From Arcanobacterium sp. S3PF19 (GTDB taxonomy: Bacteria; Actinomycetota; Actinomycetes; Actinomycetales; Actinomycetaceae): 64,000 nucleotides of DNA. The first letter of the stretch is position 1. The number at the start of each line of letters is the position of its first letter. Where the stretch lies: the NCBI RefSeq assembly GCF_000758825.1, contig NZ_JRMX01000014.1:62001-126000 (forward strand). The letters are read 5' to 3'. The notes beneath the pieces were generated by a model. It saw nothing but the letters and a program-made list of their open reading frames with translations. It had not been told where the DNA came from and ran no database searches. This document shows positions 1 through 8,722 of this stretch, one piece after another. The translations under genes were made by a program, and so were the position numbers.

Positions 1-179
1 CAGTATTCGGCACCGCCGACGGAAACCTGAATGATACCGTCGGATTCGGCCTCCGCAAAACCCTGCAGGGCCGCGGTAAGCGTCTGGGATGAAGTTACAT
101 TGATTGCGGGATATGCAAACTTGCCGTCTTTCGCACGGTCAAGCATATGGGCATAAACTTCCGGTGTTGCAATAGCCAC
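1..179 (-). CDS. fba: Class II fructose-bisphosphate aldolase, 5' end only
   Basis: The first 59 codons are visible; the rest lies beyond the window. The product cleaves fructose 1,6-bisphosphate into glyceraldehyde 3-phosphate and dihydroxyacetone phosphate in cytosolic glycolysis. The N-terminal sequence begins (V/M)AIATPEVY, continues with FAYPAINVTSSQTL and ends near DGIIQVSVGGAEY, which is characteristic of the class II family in Actinobacteria. The start is the GTG at 177-179, preceded on the minus strand by an AAGGAG ribosome binding site about seven bases away. The catalytic and zinc-binding residues are not in the visible part. The gene is divergent from the sugar transporter at 575. 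Confidence 0.9.
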   Translation of the reverse strand, partial: MAIATPEVYAHMLDRAKDGKFAYPAINVTSSQTLTAALQGFAEAESDGIIQVSVGGAEY

Positions 180-574
180 GAAATACTCCTTCTTTCGAGA
201 TTGACACTTTCATTATCGCACTAATTCCGTATTTGCTCTAGGTAAATGGACCCGCAAATTATTTCAGCGCAACGGGCTCCGTGAAACATTTCCCAAGACG
301 TCCGGAAATACGTCACCCGTAAATCATTTCTCCCCGGACACCCAAAATATCTCCGGACGCTGGGACAATATAAAAATACGGACACCCGGGCACACATAAG
401 TTGTCAATTAACGTGGCATTAGACACATAAAAATGTAATAATTAGACCACCGGCAGCAGACGAAGGCGGCGCAAATCCCGCCGTACGGACGCTGCCAACT
501 ACCACGTGCAACGGATTTTCACTGCTTGCACTTACATTGGGGAAAGAAATTGACCCGACATTCAAGGAGGAATA
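180..574. other. Intergenic control region between fba and the sugar transporter
   Basis: These 395 bases hold no credible gene. The sequence CGGACACCC occurs twice, at 335-343 and 379-387, inside a GC-rich stretch, and an imperfect TTGTCA with a 17-base spacer to CACATA (401-429) could be a weak promoter for the transporter. Both are eyeball motifs and neither is a firm assignment. A GATAAT-like -10 for the divergent fba gene lies near 213-218. Regulation by a LacI-type sugar repressor would be usual for such an operon, but no clear LacI palindrome was found. Confidence 0.35.
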
Positions 575-1900
575 ATGTCGAAGTTTAAGCGCTTCGCAGG
601 GCTCACGCTCGCTGCCGCACTCACAATGGGCACAGTTGCTGCTTGCGGCAGTTCAGACTCCGCCAAAGGCGGCAAAGGAAAAGTTTACTATCTGAACTTT
701 AAGCCCGAACAGGAAGAGGCATGGAAGAAGGTAGCCCAGGCCTACGAAAAGGAGAAGGGCACAAAGGTCAAGATCGTTACGGCCGCGTCCGGCACATACG
801 AAAAGACTCTGAAGACCGAAATTGAAAAGGAAGACGCCCCCACGCTCTTCAACATTAACGGTCCGGTCGGCTACCAGAACTGGAAGAAGTACACCGCGGA
901 TCTGAAGGATTCAAAGATTTACAAGGAGCTCTCCGACCAGTCTCTCGCCGTGAAAGACGGTGACGGCGTGTTCGGCGTTCCTTTCGTGGTTGAAGGCTAC
1001 GGCATCATCTACAACGACGCCATTTTGCAGAAGTATTTCGCACTGCCCGGCGCAAAGGCAAAGTCCGTAAAGGAAATCAACAATTTCGACAAGCTCAAGG
1101 CAGTTGCCGAAGATATGCAGGCGCAGAAAGACAAGCTCGGCATCAAGGGCGCATTTGCCTCCACTTCGTTTGCCCCCGGCGAAGACTGGCGCTGGCAGAC
1201 CCACCTTGCAAACTACCCCGTCTACTACGAGCTGAAAGACAAGAAAGTGTCCGACAGCAAGAAGCTCGACTTCAAGTATGACAAGGAATACAAGAACATT
1301 CTTGACCTCTACACCAAGAATTCCACCGTCGACCCCGCGCAGACTTCCGCAAAGACCGTAACCGACTCCCTCGCGGAGTTCGCTCTCGGCCAGGCGGCGT
1401 TCATCCAGAACGGAAACTGGGCATGGGGCCAGATTTCCGGCGTTGACGGCAACACCGTTAAGGAAGGCGACATCCACTTTATGCCGATCTACACGGGCGT
1501 AAAGGGTGAGGAAAAGAACGGTCTGGCAATCGGTACCGAAAACTTCATGTCGGTAAACGCCAAGGCTTCCGAAGCCGACCAGAAGGCATCCCTTGATTTC
1601 CTTGAGTGGCTCTTCACCTCCGACAACGGCAAGAAGATGGTGGCCGAAGACCTCGGCTTCATCGCTCCGTTTAAGTCCTTCGGCGAAAAGGAAACCCCGA
1701 AGGATCCCCTCGGCAAGGAAGTTGCGAAGTACCTGAACGACAAGGATCTCACCACGATTCCATGGGTCTTCACAATCTTCCCCTCCCAGGAATTCAAAGA
1801 CGGCCTCGGCCAGCAGCTCGGACAGTATGTTGCGGGCAAGAACAGCTGGGACAACGTGAAGAAGTATTTCGTAACCGAATGGGCCGCACAGAAGAAGTAA
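575..1900 (+). CDS. Sugar ABC transporter substrate-binding lipoprotein
   Basis: A 441-residue extracytoplasmic solute-binding protein of the family 1 (maltose/multiple-sugar) type. It has a lipoprotein signal peptide with a basic start and hydrophobic core, and the lipobox VAAC places the lipidated cysteine at residue 24, followed by GSS. The body shows the usual binding-protein layout, including FAPGEDWRWQ and FALGQAAFIQNGNWAW, which resemble sugar-contact segments of this family. The start ATG at 575 is preceded by AAGGAGG. It is followed by two permease genes and no ATPase. A carbohydrate substrate is likely; the exact sugar cannot be read from the sequence. A stem-loop at 1934-1966 separates it from the permeases. 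Confidence 0.88.
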   Translation: MSKFKRFAGLTLAAALTMGTVAACGSSDSAKGGKGKVYYLNFKPEQEEAWKKVAQAYEKEKGTKVKIVTAASGTYEKTLKTEIEKEDAPTLFNINGPVGYQNWKKYTADLKDSKIYKELSDQSLAVKDGDGVFGVPFVVEGYGIIYNDAILQKYFALPGAKAKSVKEINNFDKLKAVAEDMQAQKDKLGIKGAFASTSFAPGEDWRWQTHLANYPVYYELKDKKVSDSKKLDFKYDKEYKNILDLYTKNSTVDPAQTSAKTVTDSLAEFALGQAAFIQNGNWAWGQISGVDGNTVKEGDIHFMPIYTGVKGEEKNGLAIGTENFMSVNAKASEADQKASLDFLEWLFTSDNGKKMVAEDLGFIAPFKSFGEKETPKDPLGKEVAKYLNDKDLTTIPWVFTIFPSQEFKDGLGQQLGQYVAGKNSWDNVKKYFVTEWAAQKK

Positions 1901-1933
1901 TCGCCGTTTCGGCAATTAACTCTTAAGAGTCAG

Positions 1934-1966
1934 AGTGGGTGACGCAGCACGGCTGCGTCACCCACT
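1934..1966 (+). terminator. Stem-loop between binding protein and permeases
   Basis: A perfect 15-base-pair inverted repeat (arms 1934-1948 and 1952-1966) with a three-base loop follows the binding-protein gene. There is no T-run behind it, and the permease ribosome binding site follows at once. It is therefore more likely a partial attenuator or an RNA-stabilising hairpin that keeps the binding protein more abundant than the permeases than a full terminator. That role is inferred from similar binding-protein operons. Confidence 0.7.
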
Positions 1967-1984
1967 GTGAAGGGGGGAGGAATT

Positions 1985-2830
1985 ATGACTCAAACACTGA
2001 AAAAATACTTCCCGGTGTTTGCCGGACCGACGCTTATCGCATTTCTGATTGCGTTTTTGGCGCCGTTCTTTATCGGCCTGTATCTTTCATTTACGGAATT
2101 TACCGCAATTTCCGATGCGACATGGGTTGGATTTGCGAATTATCTTGAAGTATTCACCGCACGTCAGGGTTTCATCACCGCTCTTCTGTTTACGGCACTG
2201 GTTTCGGTAGTTTCGATCATTACCGTAAACGTGGGCGCTTTTGCTCTGGCATACCTGCTCACGCGCAAGCTGAGGGGCACGAACTTTTTCCGCACGATTT
2301 TCTTCATGCCAAATCTGATTGGCGGAATCGTACTGGGCTACACCTGGCAGGTAATGCTGAATTCAATCCTTTCCAAATGGGGACTGACTCTCCTTGTGGA
2401 CTGGAAATTCGGTTTCATCGGTCTGATTTTGCTTACCAACTGGCAGCTCATGGGGTACATGATGATTATTTATATTGCCGGTCTGCAAAATGTACCTCCC
2501 GAACTGACCGAGGCGGCTACCATCGACGGTGCCGGCAAAGGGCAGATTTTACGTCACGTAACGTTGCCGATGGTTGCTCCCTCCATCACTATCTGCCTTT
2601 TCCTTACGCTCGCCAATACATTCAAGATCTACGACCAGAACCTGGCACTCACTGCCGGTAATCCGCTGGGGCAAACCGAAATGGCCGCCCTGAACATTGT
2701 GAAAACAATGTACGACAAGTTCAATCAGCAGGGTATCGGGCAGGCGAAAGCCGTTGTGTTCTTCCTGATTGTGGGTCTGATTGCATTCATTCAGCTACGC
2801 TTTACCCGCTCCAAGGAGGTCGACCGGTGA
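1985..2830 (+). CDS. Sugar ABC transporter permease, MalF-type
   Basis: A 281-residue inner-membrane permease with about six hydrophobic segments. The cytoplasmic loop that docks the ATPase is present as ELTEAATIDGAGKGQ followed by ILRHVTLPMVAP, the canonical EAA motif of carbohydrate permeases. The ATG at 1985 is chosen because GGGGGGAGG lies just upstream; an earlier in-frame codon at 1967 is inside the hairpin-proximal leader. The stop overlaps the next gene by four bases (GTGA), so the two permeases are translationally coupled. It would pair with the 2827-3702 permease and an external MsmK/UgpC-type ATPase. Confidence 0.9.
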   Translation: MTQTLKKYFPVFAGPTLIAFLIAFLAPFFIGLYLSFTEFTAISDATWVGFANYLEVFTARQGFITALLFTALVSVVSIITVNVGAFALAYLLTRKLRGTNFFRTIFFMPNLIGGIVLGYTWQVMLNSILSKWGLTLLVDWKFGFIGLILLTNWQLMGYMMIIYIAGLQNVPPELTEAATIDGAGKGQILRHVTLPMVAPSITICLFLTLANTFKIYDQNLALTAGNPLGQTEMAALNIVKTMYDKFNQQGIGQAKAVVFFLIVGLIAFIQLRFTRSKEVDR

Positions 2831-3702
2831 GCAACGACATCGCAAAAGTTAAGAACACCGAAAATACAGGGCGAAAAGTCGGCAGAGGGATTCTGTTTAT
2901 TCTGCTCACCGTTTTGGCAATACTTTTCCTGGTGCCGATCATCTTTATTTTCATCAATTCCTTCAAAGGAAAGTTCTACATCTCCGACTCCCCGTTCTCG
3001 ATTCCGATGGGGAAGAATTTCACGGGACTTGAGAATTTCCGGACAGGTCTGGAATTGTCCGGATTTTCCTCCGCGATCTTCTGGTCTTTCTTCATCACCA
3101 TTCTTTCGGTGGTGGCAATCGTGTTCTTTACGGCAATGACCGCCTACTACATAACCCGCGTCAAAAACAGGTGGACTTCGGCAATCTACTATATGTTTGC
3201 CTTCTCCATGATCGTGCCGTTCCAGATGGTGATGTTCCCAACCGTGAAGCTCGCGGATATGCTCTCGCTGAACAGCCCCTGGGGAATGGTTGTGCTGTAT
3301 CTGGGATTCGGCGCCGGTTTGGCAGTATTCCTTTACTCGGGATTCGTAAAGTCCATTCCGCTGGAAATCGAAGAAGCCGCACTGATCGACGGCTGCTCGC
3401 CGCTGAAGAACTACTTCAAAGTAGTTTTCCCGCTGCTGAAACCGACTGCGATCACCGTGGCGATTCTGGAAGCAATGTGGGTCTGGAACGACTACCTGCT
3501 TCCCTATCTGGTGATCGGCGTATCCACCAAATACAAGACGATTCCCGTCGTGATTCAGATGCTCGTCGGATCCAACGGAAACCGCGACATGGGCGCGCTG
3601 ATGGCAATGCTCGTGCTGGCAATTTTCCCGATTATCATCTTCTATCTTCTCTCGCAGAAATACATCATCGAAGGTGTGGCTGCCGGTGCGGTAAAGGGAT
3701 AA
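2827..3702 (+). CDS. Sugar ABC transporter permease, MalG-type
   Basis: A 291-residue second permease subunit with about six membrane spans and the EAA docking loop EIEEAALIDGCSPLKNYF followed by LPLLKP-like residues (FPLLKP). It begins at the GTG at 2827, overlapping the TGA of the first permease. The C-terminal segment ends in SQKYIIEGVAAGAVKG, a very common ending in MalG-family proteins. With its partner it forms the membrane channel for the sugar bound by the 575-1900 lipoprotein. No ATPase gene follows, so the complex presumably uses a shared one; the gene at 39717-40835 is the obvious candidate in this window. Confidence 0.9.
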   Translation: MSNDIAKVKNTENTGRKVGRGILFILLTVLAILFLVPIIFIFINSFKGKFYISDSPFSIPMGKNFTGLENFRTGLELSGFSSAIFWSFFITILSVVAIVFFTAMTAYYITRVKNRWTSAIYYMFAFSMIVPFQMVMFPTVKLADMLSLNSPWGMVVLYLGFGAGLAVFLYSGFVKSIPLEIEEAALIDGCSPLKNYFKVVFPLLKPTAITVAILEAMWVWNDYLLPYLVIGVSTKYKTIPVVIQMLVGSNGNRDMGALMAMLVLAIFPIIIFYLLSQKYIIEGVAAGAVKG

Positions 3703-3790
3703 TCGCGTAAAAGAACAGTCGGCAGACGGGCACCGGCGCAGATACCGCGCAAACACGATTCCTGTTTTGCCGCGATACACCAAAACAAAC

Positions 3791-3840
3791 GGTAAAGGGG
3801 TGGGATGAACCGAATTCCCGGTTCATCCCACCCCTTTACC
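3791..3840. terminator. Terminator-like hairpin after the sugar transporter
   Basis: A perfect 22-base-pair inverted repeat (3791-3812 and 3819-3840) with a six-base loop follows the permease operon. It is one of the strongest hairpins in the window. No T-run follows on the plus strand, so termination efficiency is uncertain, but the position between two transcription units supports a terminator role. The -10 box of the next gene starts eleven bases after it. Confidence 0.75.
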
Positions 3841-3862
3841 GTGCCTAAGTTATAATCAGAAC

Positions 3863-4498
3863 ATGGCAGGTTTGCTCTCTCCCGATTCCCGTGTGTATCA
3901 AAGCTGGTCACTCGCCGCAGATCTCGTGATTCTGAACTGGCTCACCATCATCGGCAGTATTCCCCTCTTCACCGCAGGGGCGTCCCTCGCGGCAACAACG
4001 CGCGTTACGGCGGAAATGGTACGCGAAGAGGAAACATACGTTGTGCGCTCGTGGTGGAAATACTACAGAGAAAACTTTCGCCAGGCGGAAACGGTCTGGA
4101 TTCCCGCCTTTGTGCTTTACCTCGGATTCTGGCTGGAACAAAGATACCTGAAAGACATCCCGGCCGTAAAAGCCGCTTCCGCACTGACCGGGCTGGTCTT
4201 CGCCGGCGCTCTTTTACTCACCGCGTTTTTAATCTGGTATTTTCCGCTGATTACACATTTTTCCAACACTATACCCAACCACTGCGCAAATGCCGCGCGG
4301 CTTGCGTTTCTCTGCCTGCCCCGAACTGCGGCCGCGCTGCTGATTTTCATTTTGCCGTTTGCGCTGCCGGTTTTTTTCCCCGGTATGGTCAATGCGGTAG
4401 GGTGTTTCATGGTGGCAGTGGGGATCTCATTTTTCATCTACCTGACCGCACTGCTGCAAAAATCCGTGCTTGCAAAACTCGGTAAAAACAAAGCCTAA
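3863..4498 (+). CDS. DUF624 (YesL-like) membrane protein
   Basis: A 211-residue integral membrane protein with about five hydrophobic spans. The N-terminal pattern (DSRVYQSWSLAADLVILNW, then LFTAGASLAATTRV and SWWKYYRENFRQA) matches the DUF624/YesL family, which is often encoded next to carbohydrate ABC transporters and has no established biochemical activity. The start ATG at 3863 lies six bases after a perfect TATAAT (3851-3856), so the message is probably leaderless and no ribosome binding site is expected. It is separated from the transporter by a strong hairpin, so it is a separate transcription unit; a role in sugar uptake or its regulation is only inferred from context. Confidence 0.75.
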   Translation: MAGLLSPDSRVYQSWSLAADLVILNWLTIIGSIPLFTAGASLAATTRVTAEMVREEETYVVRSWWKYYRENFRQAETVWIPAFVLYLGFWLEQRYLKDIPAVKAASALTGLVFAGALLLTAFLIWYFPLITHFSNTIPNHCANAARLAFLCLPRTAAALLIFILPFALPVFFPGMVNAVGCFMVAVGISFFIYLTALLQKSVLAKLGKNKA

Positions 4499-4557
4499 GC
4501 CGGCAAAACACGAACCGGCCGCGCGAAATGCGCCCGGAAGAAACAGAAGGAAGTATT

Positions 4558-5895
4558 TTGAACACAGTTTCCGCTTCAGATACGGCCAAACCGTCTGCCG
4601 TGGATTTTGACGTGATTATCGTCGGCGCGGGTGTAGCCGGCTGCGTAGCCGCCATCGAACTGGCAAGAGCCGGAAAAGATGTGGCCGTGATCGAACGCGG
4701 CGTCCAGCCCGGGGCAAAAAATCTTTCGGGCGGAATCTTTTATTCGCGCATAATGGAAGAAATACTGCCCAATTTCCTTTCCGAGGCACCGGTGGAACGC
4801 AAAATAACACGCAATGTGCTCTCTTTTCTCAACGAAAATTCACATGTAAACATCGACTACTGGGACCGGCGTCTGGCATCCCCGGTAAACGCCGTATCGG
4901 TGCTGCGCGGAAAACTTGACCTGTGGCTTTCCGAGCAGGCAGAAGAAGCCGGGGCGATGATTATGCCGGGAGTGATGGCAGACCGTCTGCTGCGCGGGGA
5001 AAACGGAAACATATTCGGAATCGGTGCCGGGGACGAGCAGATCACCGCCCATCTCGTGCTTGCCGCGGACGGAGTAAATTCCTTCCTCGCCCGGGACGCC
5101 GGGATCAGGAAAAAAGCTCCCAACAAACAGCTTGCCGTGGGAATAAAAACGGTAATCGCTCTGCCCCGAAACACCATAGAACAGCGCTTTGGCCTCAACA
5201 GAGACGAAAACGACGGCTGCGCGTTTGCGATGGTTGGAGATGCCACACAGGGCGTTGCCGGAGGCGGGTTTCTCTACACAAATACCGATTCGGTCTCTGC
5301 CGGCGTTGTTCTGCGCCTGGACGACCTGCAGCGCAGCGGACTTTCCGCGGCCGGGATCCACGACCGTTTTCTTGCGCATCCCGCAGTCGCTCCCTATCTG
5401 GCAGACGGAAAAGTGCTTGAATACGGCTGCCATCTGACCATTGAAGACGGTCCGGCGCTTTCCCGACAGCCTCTGACGGCACCGGGATTAATGCTGATCG
5501 GAGACGCGGCGGGCTTCACTCTCAACACGGGAATGACGATCCGCGGAATGGATTTGGCTGCCGAATCGGCACGTCTGGCTGCCCGGACAGCCGTCGAAGC
5601 CCTTGCCGCAGAGGATTTCTCGGAAGAATTTCTTTCCTCGTATCCCCAAAAAATCAATGCCTCCCCGATGGGAAAAGACCTGCGGCTGTATTCGCGGACC
5701 CCGGCGTTTTTGGACAGTCCGCGGCTGTATGGGAAATACGGAAACATGGCTGCGGATATATTCTATGAGCTTTACAATATCGACCTGCGTCCGCGGAAAA
5801 AACTTTCTAAAATTGTTATGCGGGCGCTGCGGCGCAGCGGGATCGGAATTACGGAGGGAATCCGCGATGCATACAATGCACTTCGGGCACTGTGA
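4558..5895 (+). CDS. fixC: FixC-type FAD flavoprotein dehydrogenase
   Basis: A 445-residue FAD-dependent oxidoreductase related to electron-transfer-flavoprotein:quinone oxidoreductase. The dinucleotide-binding motif is DVIIVGAGVAGC near the N-terminus, followed by AVIERG, and a second flavin motif LMLIGDAAGF occurs about two-thirds along, as in FixC. The family passes electrons from the FixAB flavoprotein through FixX-type iron-sulphur protein to an acceptor at the membrane. The TTG at 4558 is preferred because GAAGGAAG stands just upstream, whereas the in-frame ATG at 4528 has no ribosome binding site. It overlaps fixX, but no fixA or fixB is nearby. Confidence 0.85.
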   Translation: MNTVSASDTAKPSAVDFDVIIVGAGVAGCVAAIELARAGKDVAVIERGVQPGAKNLSGGIFYSRIMEEILPNFLSEAPVERKITRNVLSFLNENSHVNIDYWDRRLASPVNAVSVLRGKLDLWLSEQAEEAGAMIMPGVMADRLLRGENGNIFGIGAGDEQITAHLVLAADGVNSFLARDAGIRKKAPNKQLAVGIKTVIALPRNTIEQRFGLNRDENDGCAFAMVGDATQGVAGGGFLYTNTDSVSAGVVLRLDDLQRSGLSAAGIHDRFLAHPAVAPYLADGKVLEYGCHLTIEDGPALSRQPLTAPGLMLIGDAAGFTLNTGMTIRGMDLAAESARLAARTAVEALAAEDFSEEFLSSYPQKINASPMGKDLRLYSRTPAFLDSPRLYGKYGNMAADIFYELYNIDLRPRKKLSKIVMRALRRSGIGITEGIRDAYNALRAL

Positions 5896-6281
5896 ACCGA
5901 ACGGCACCCCCGGCCTTTCGCCCGCTCTTCTTTTCGCCGCCGGCGGCGGGCACGGGCAGCGGGAAGATGGCAGATACGCTGACGGCAGGCGGGAAAGTTA
6001 CGGCACGAACAATGTATGAACGACTTGCACACACACATTTTGAAACAGACGATGTCTGCCATATAACGATAGATGCAGAGCGGATCCGCGAAGCGGGGAT
6101 TGCCGCCACACTGGTCAAAATCTGCCCGGCGCAGGTATATTCGCAAAACGAGGCAGGCGATCTGGAAGCGGAATTTGCCGCCTGCCTGGAATGCGGAACA
6201 TGCCGGCAGATAGCGCCGCAAAACGCTTTGCAGTGGCATTACCCGCGCGGAGGATTCGGCGTGGAATACCGGCAGGGCTAG
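5892..6281 (+). CDS. fixX: FixX-like ferredoxin
   Basis: A small iron-sulphur protein that would serve as partner of the upstream FixC. The core contains KICPAQVY, then ACLECGTCRQ and finally HYPRGGFGVEYRQG, the conserved sequence order of FixX including its closing YPRG-x-FGV element. Four cysteines are placed for one 4Fe-4S cluster. The GTG at 5892 overlaps the fixC stop by four bases and would give 129 residues; ATG codons at 5967 and 6012 are alternatives, and the 6012 start (MYERLAHTHF) gives a length closest to known FixX proteins. The GC-rich first 40 codons have little homologue-like character, so the true start may be internal. Confidence 0.8.
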   Translation: MNRTAPPAFRPLFFSPPAAGTGSGKMADTLTAGGKVTARTMYERLAHTHFETDDVCHITIDAERIREAGIAATLVKICPAQVYSQNEAGDLEAEFAACLECGTCRQIAPQNALQWHYPRGGFGVEYRQG

Positions 6282-6294
6282 CCTGCGTAAACTG

Positions 6295-6963
6295 TTACAT
6301 CTGATGCCGGTATGCCCACCAGTGGATGGCAATCGCCGCCGCAGCCGCCACATTCATGGAACGCGTCGAGCCAAACTGCGGGATATACACCGCTTTTTCA
6401 CACCGGGCCAGCAGACCGGGAGAAATCCCTTTCGACTCCTGGCCAAATACCAGCACACACTTTTCCGGCAGCTGTGTATGCTCCATCTGCACGGAACCGT
6501 CCATGTTGTCCACAGCTACGGGCGTATAGCCGTTTTCATGTGCCCAACGCACAAAATCCTCGGGCCCGGGATGATGGTACACGTGCATATAACGGTCCGT
6601 GACCATCGCTCCGCGCCGATTCCATTTATGACGCCCCACAATGTGCGCGCCGCCCACATTAAAGGCATTTCCCGTGCGCACAATAGACCCGATATTCAGA
6701 TCGTGTTCCAGATTCTCGATTGCGATATGCAGCGCGGAGCGGCTCAGATCCAAATCCGCTTTAATCGCCTCCACCGTCCAATAGCGGTATTTGTCTACCA
6801 CGTTGCGCCTGTCTCCCTCACGCAGCAACTGCCGGTCGTAACGCGCGTCCCGGGGAAGTTCGCCCTCCCACGGACCGACTCCGGGAGACTGTGTGCGGTA
6901 ATCCGGATCGTTTTGATCCAATATCCGCTTCTTTCCGTTTTCGGCTTCTGCCCCGAATTCCAT
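6295..6963 (-). CDS. SpoU/TrmH-family RNA methyltransferase
   Basis: A 222-residue SAM-dependent RNA 2'-O-methyltransferase of the SPOUT class. The three family motifs are present in order: motif 1 NIGSIVRTGNAF with the catalytic arginine, motif 2 LVFGQESKGIS, and motif 3 STRSMNVAAAAAIA. These residues form the knotted SAM site. The target (tRNA or rRNA ribose) cannot be read from sequence. A longer N-terminal arm of about 75 residues precedes the catalytic part. The ATG at 6963 shares a TAATG overlap with the end of the dehydrogenase gene, so it is translated as the second gene of a two-gene unit. Confidence 0.88.
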   Translation of the reverse strand: MEFGAEAENGKKRILDQNDPDYRTQSPGVGPWEGELPRDARYDRQLLREGDRRNVVDKYRYWTVEAIKADLDLSRSALHIAIENLEHDLNIGSIVRTGNAFNVGGAHIVGRHKWNRRGAMVTDRYMHVYHHPGPEDFVRWAHENGYTPVAVDNMDGSVQMEHTQLPEKCVLVFGQESKGISPGLLARCEKAVYIPQFGSTRSMNVAAAAAIAIHWWAYRHQM

Positions 6964-7733
6964 TACCGCCCCCGTCCGGACATTTTCGGCCCGGCTATTT
7001 TTCGCACGAGCACCCGGGGCGAAAACTTCAGCGCCCCGTAAGCAACTTTATATATCGGCGAGGGAACGGCAAGCACCCTGCCCCGCCGCGCGGCGTTAAG
7101 GGCACTTTCCGCAACCCGGCGCAAATCCAGAAACATCCATTCTTTCCACTGTGTGGCGTCCACTTTTGCCCGTCGGTGAAAATCGGTATGCATCAGCCCG
7201 GGCAGCACTGCGGTAACTCTCACGCCCGTTCCTTTCAGATCCGCCGCAAGCCCCTCGGTGAATACTTTTACCCATGCTTTATGCGCCGAATAGGTACCCT
7301 GCACCGTCATGGAGCTGATCGAAGCCACGTTGATAATGCTTCCCCTGCCCCGTTTCACCATCTCGTTCACAGCCGCATGCGTCAGCACAAGTACAGCCGT
7401 AACCATCACGTTCAGCGCCTCGGTTTCCCGCCGGCGCGAACCGCCGACGAAATCCTGCCCAAGTCCCATTCCCGCATTGTTGATCAGCAGCGTAACCGGG
7501 TTTTCCCGGGAGCGCAGGCGGCGCACAACCCGTTCTCTGTCATCCGGTTTCGTCAAATCTGCAGGCAGGACTTCCACTCTTACGTTGTCTGCCTTCTGTG
7601 TTTCGCGGGCAATCGCGTTCAGGCGCTCTTCGTTGCGCGCCACAAGCACCAAATTGTTTCCTTCGGCAGCCAAAATCCGGGCAAATTCTTTTCCCAAGCC
7701 GGATCCCGCACCCGTAATTAACGCTGTTCCCAT
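6963..7733 (-). CDS. Short-chain dehydrogenase/reductase
   Basis: A 256-residue NAD(P)-dependent oxidoreductase with the Rossmann motif TGAGSGLG at the N-terminus, the NNAG structural motif, the catalytic serine in INVASISS and the active-site pair YSAHK. The closing PSPIYKVAYGALKFSPR is reminiscent of the DltE-like group of SDR proteins, but the substrate is unknown. The start ATG at 7733 sits six bases after a minus-strand TACCCT box (7745-7740), so the message is probably leaderless. It is divergent from exonuclease III (7835), the two promoters sharing about 100 bases. Confidence 0.85.
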   Translation of the reverse strand: MGTALITGAGSGLGKEFARILAAEGNNLVLVARNEERLNAIARETQKADNVRVEVLPADLTKPDDRERVVRRLRSRENPVTLLINNAGMGLGQDFVGGSRRRETEALNVMVTAVLVLTHAAVNEMVKRGRGSIINVASISSMTVQGTYSAHKAWVKVFTEGLAADLKGTGVRVTAVLPGLMHTDFHRRAKVDATQWKEWMFLDLRRVAESALNAARRGRVLAVPSPIYKVAYGALKFSPRVLVRKIAGPKMSGRGR

Positions 7734-7834
7734 AGGTTTAGGGTAACGCCGCACCGCGGAAATGTACATTTGCGCCCCCACTTCCTCCATTCTCTCTGTT
7801 GCCCGGGCGGCACGCGGCGGGTAGGCTGGTGGCG

Positions 7835-8641
7835 ATGAAACTTGCAACATGGAATATCAACTCCGCGCGCGCCCGCTTCGAAAGAATTTTGGATGTGCTT
7901 AAACGCCACGATTTGGATATTTTGGCACTGCAGGAAACAAAATGCAGCGCTGCGCAGTTTCCGCGCGCACAGTTCACACAAGCGGGATATTACGTGACCG
8001 CGCACGGCTTCGACCAATGGAACGGAGTCGCCGTCATTTCGCGTTATCCGCAGACGAATATCCGTTTTTCTTTTCCCGGGCAGCCCGGTTTCACAAAAGG
8101 CGAGGCCCGCGCGGGCGGGTTTCTGCCCGGAGAGCCGGAGGCACGGGCCCTGGGCGTGAACGTCGGGGGAATCGACGTATGGAGTCTGTATGTGCCAAAC
8201 GGCAGAGCCGTAACGGATCCGCACTATTTTTACAAACTGGCTTTTTTGCAGGCACTGCATGGATATATGGAAGAGCGGCTGGGCGAAGATCCGAAAGAGC
8301 AGATTGCGCTTGCCGGAGACTGGAACATTATTCCCGGGGACGACGACGTGTGGGATCCGTGGGAGATGCCCGACGGTTTATATCTGACCGCGCAGGAACG
8401 CGATGCGTTTTTCTCTTTCCAAGATCTCGGCTTTTCCGAAGTGAGCAGAGGATTCGTAACGGGTTACACCTACTGGGATTATCAGCGGCTACGGTTTGCA
8501 AAGAATCACGGAATGCGTATCGATTACGTCTATGCTTCCCCGTCTCTGGCAAAGAAAGCAATAGGCGCGGAAATTGACCGCGACGAGCGGAAAGGAAAAG
8601 GAGCCTCCGACCATGTGCCGGTAATCGTGGATTTTGCCTGA
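7835..8641 (+). CDS. xth: Exonuclease III / AP endonuclease
   Basis: A 268-residue endonuclease/exonuclease/phosphatase-fold enzyme of base excision repair. It starts MKLATWNINSARAR and shows the metal-binding glutamate in ALQETKC, the YVPNGR loop, the catalytic GDWNIIP segment, HGMRIDYVYAS and the C-terminal SDHVPV histidine-aspartate dyad, all in the usual order and spacing for ExoIII. It would incise DNA at abasic sites and trim 3' ends. The ATG at 7835 lies seven bases after a TAGGCT -10 box (7822-7827), consistent with a leaderless transcript; no ribosome binding site is present. Confidence 0.93.
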   Translation: MKLATWNINSARARFERILDVLKRHDLDILALQETKCSAAQFPRAQFTQAGYYVTAHGFDQWNGVAVISRYPQTNIRFSFPGQPGFTKGEARAGGFLPGEPEARALGVNVGGIDVWSLYVPNGRAVTDPHYFYKLAFLQALHGYMEERLGEDPKEQIALAGDWNIIPGDDDVWDPWEMPDGLYLTAQERDAFFSFQDLGFSEVSRGFVTGYTYWDYQRLRFAKNHGMRIDYVYASPSLAKKAIGAEIDRDERKGKGASDHVPVIVDFA

Positions 8642-8722
8642 AATCCGTCCGCGGTGCTTTGGGATTCTTTTTTCTGTACGCCCGGATGCACTTTCGGTGC
8701 CGCGGCCAAAATACAGTGCCGC

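Noticed and set aside
401-429. Strong promoter for the sugar transporter.
   Set aside because: The -35 and spacer fit but the -10 is poor; reported only as a weak candidate in the intergenic entry.
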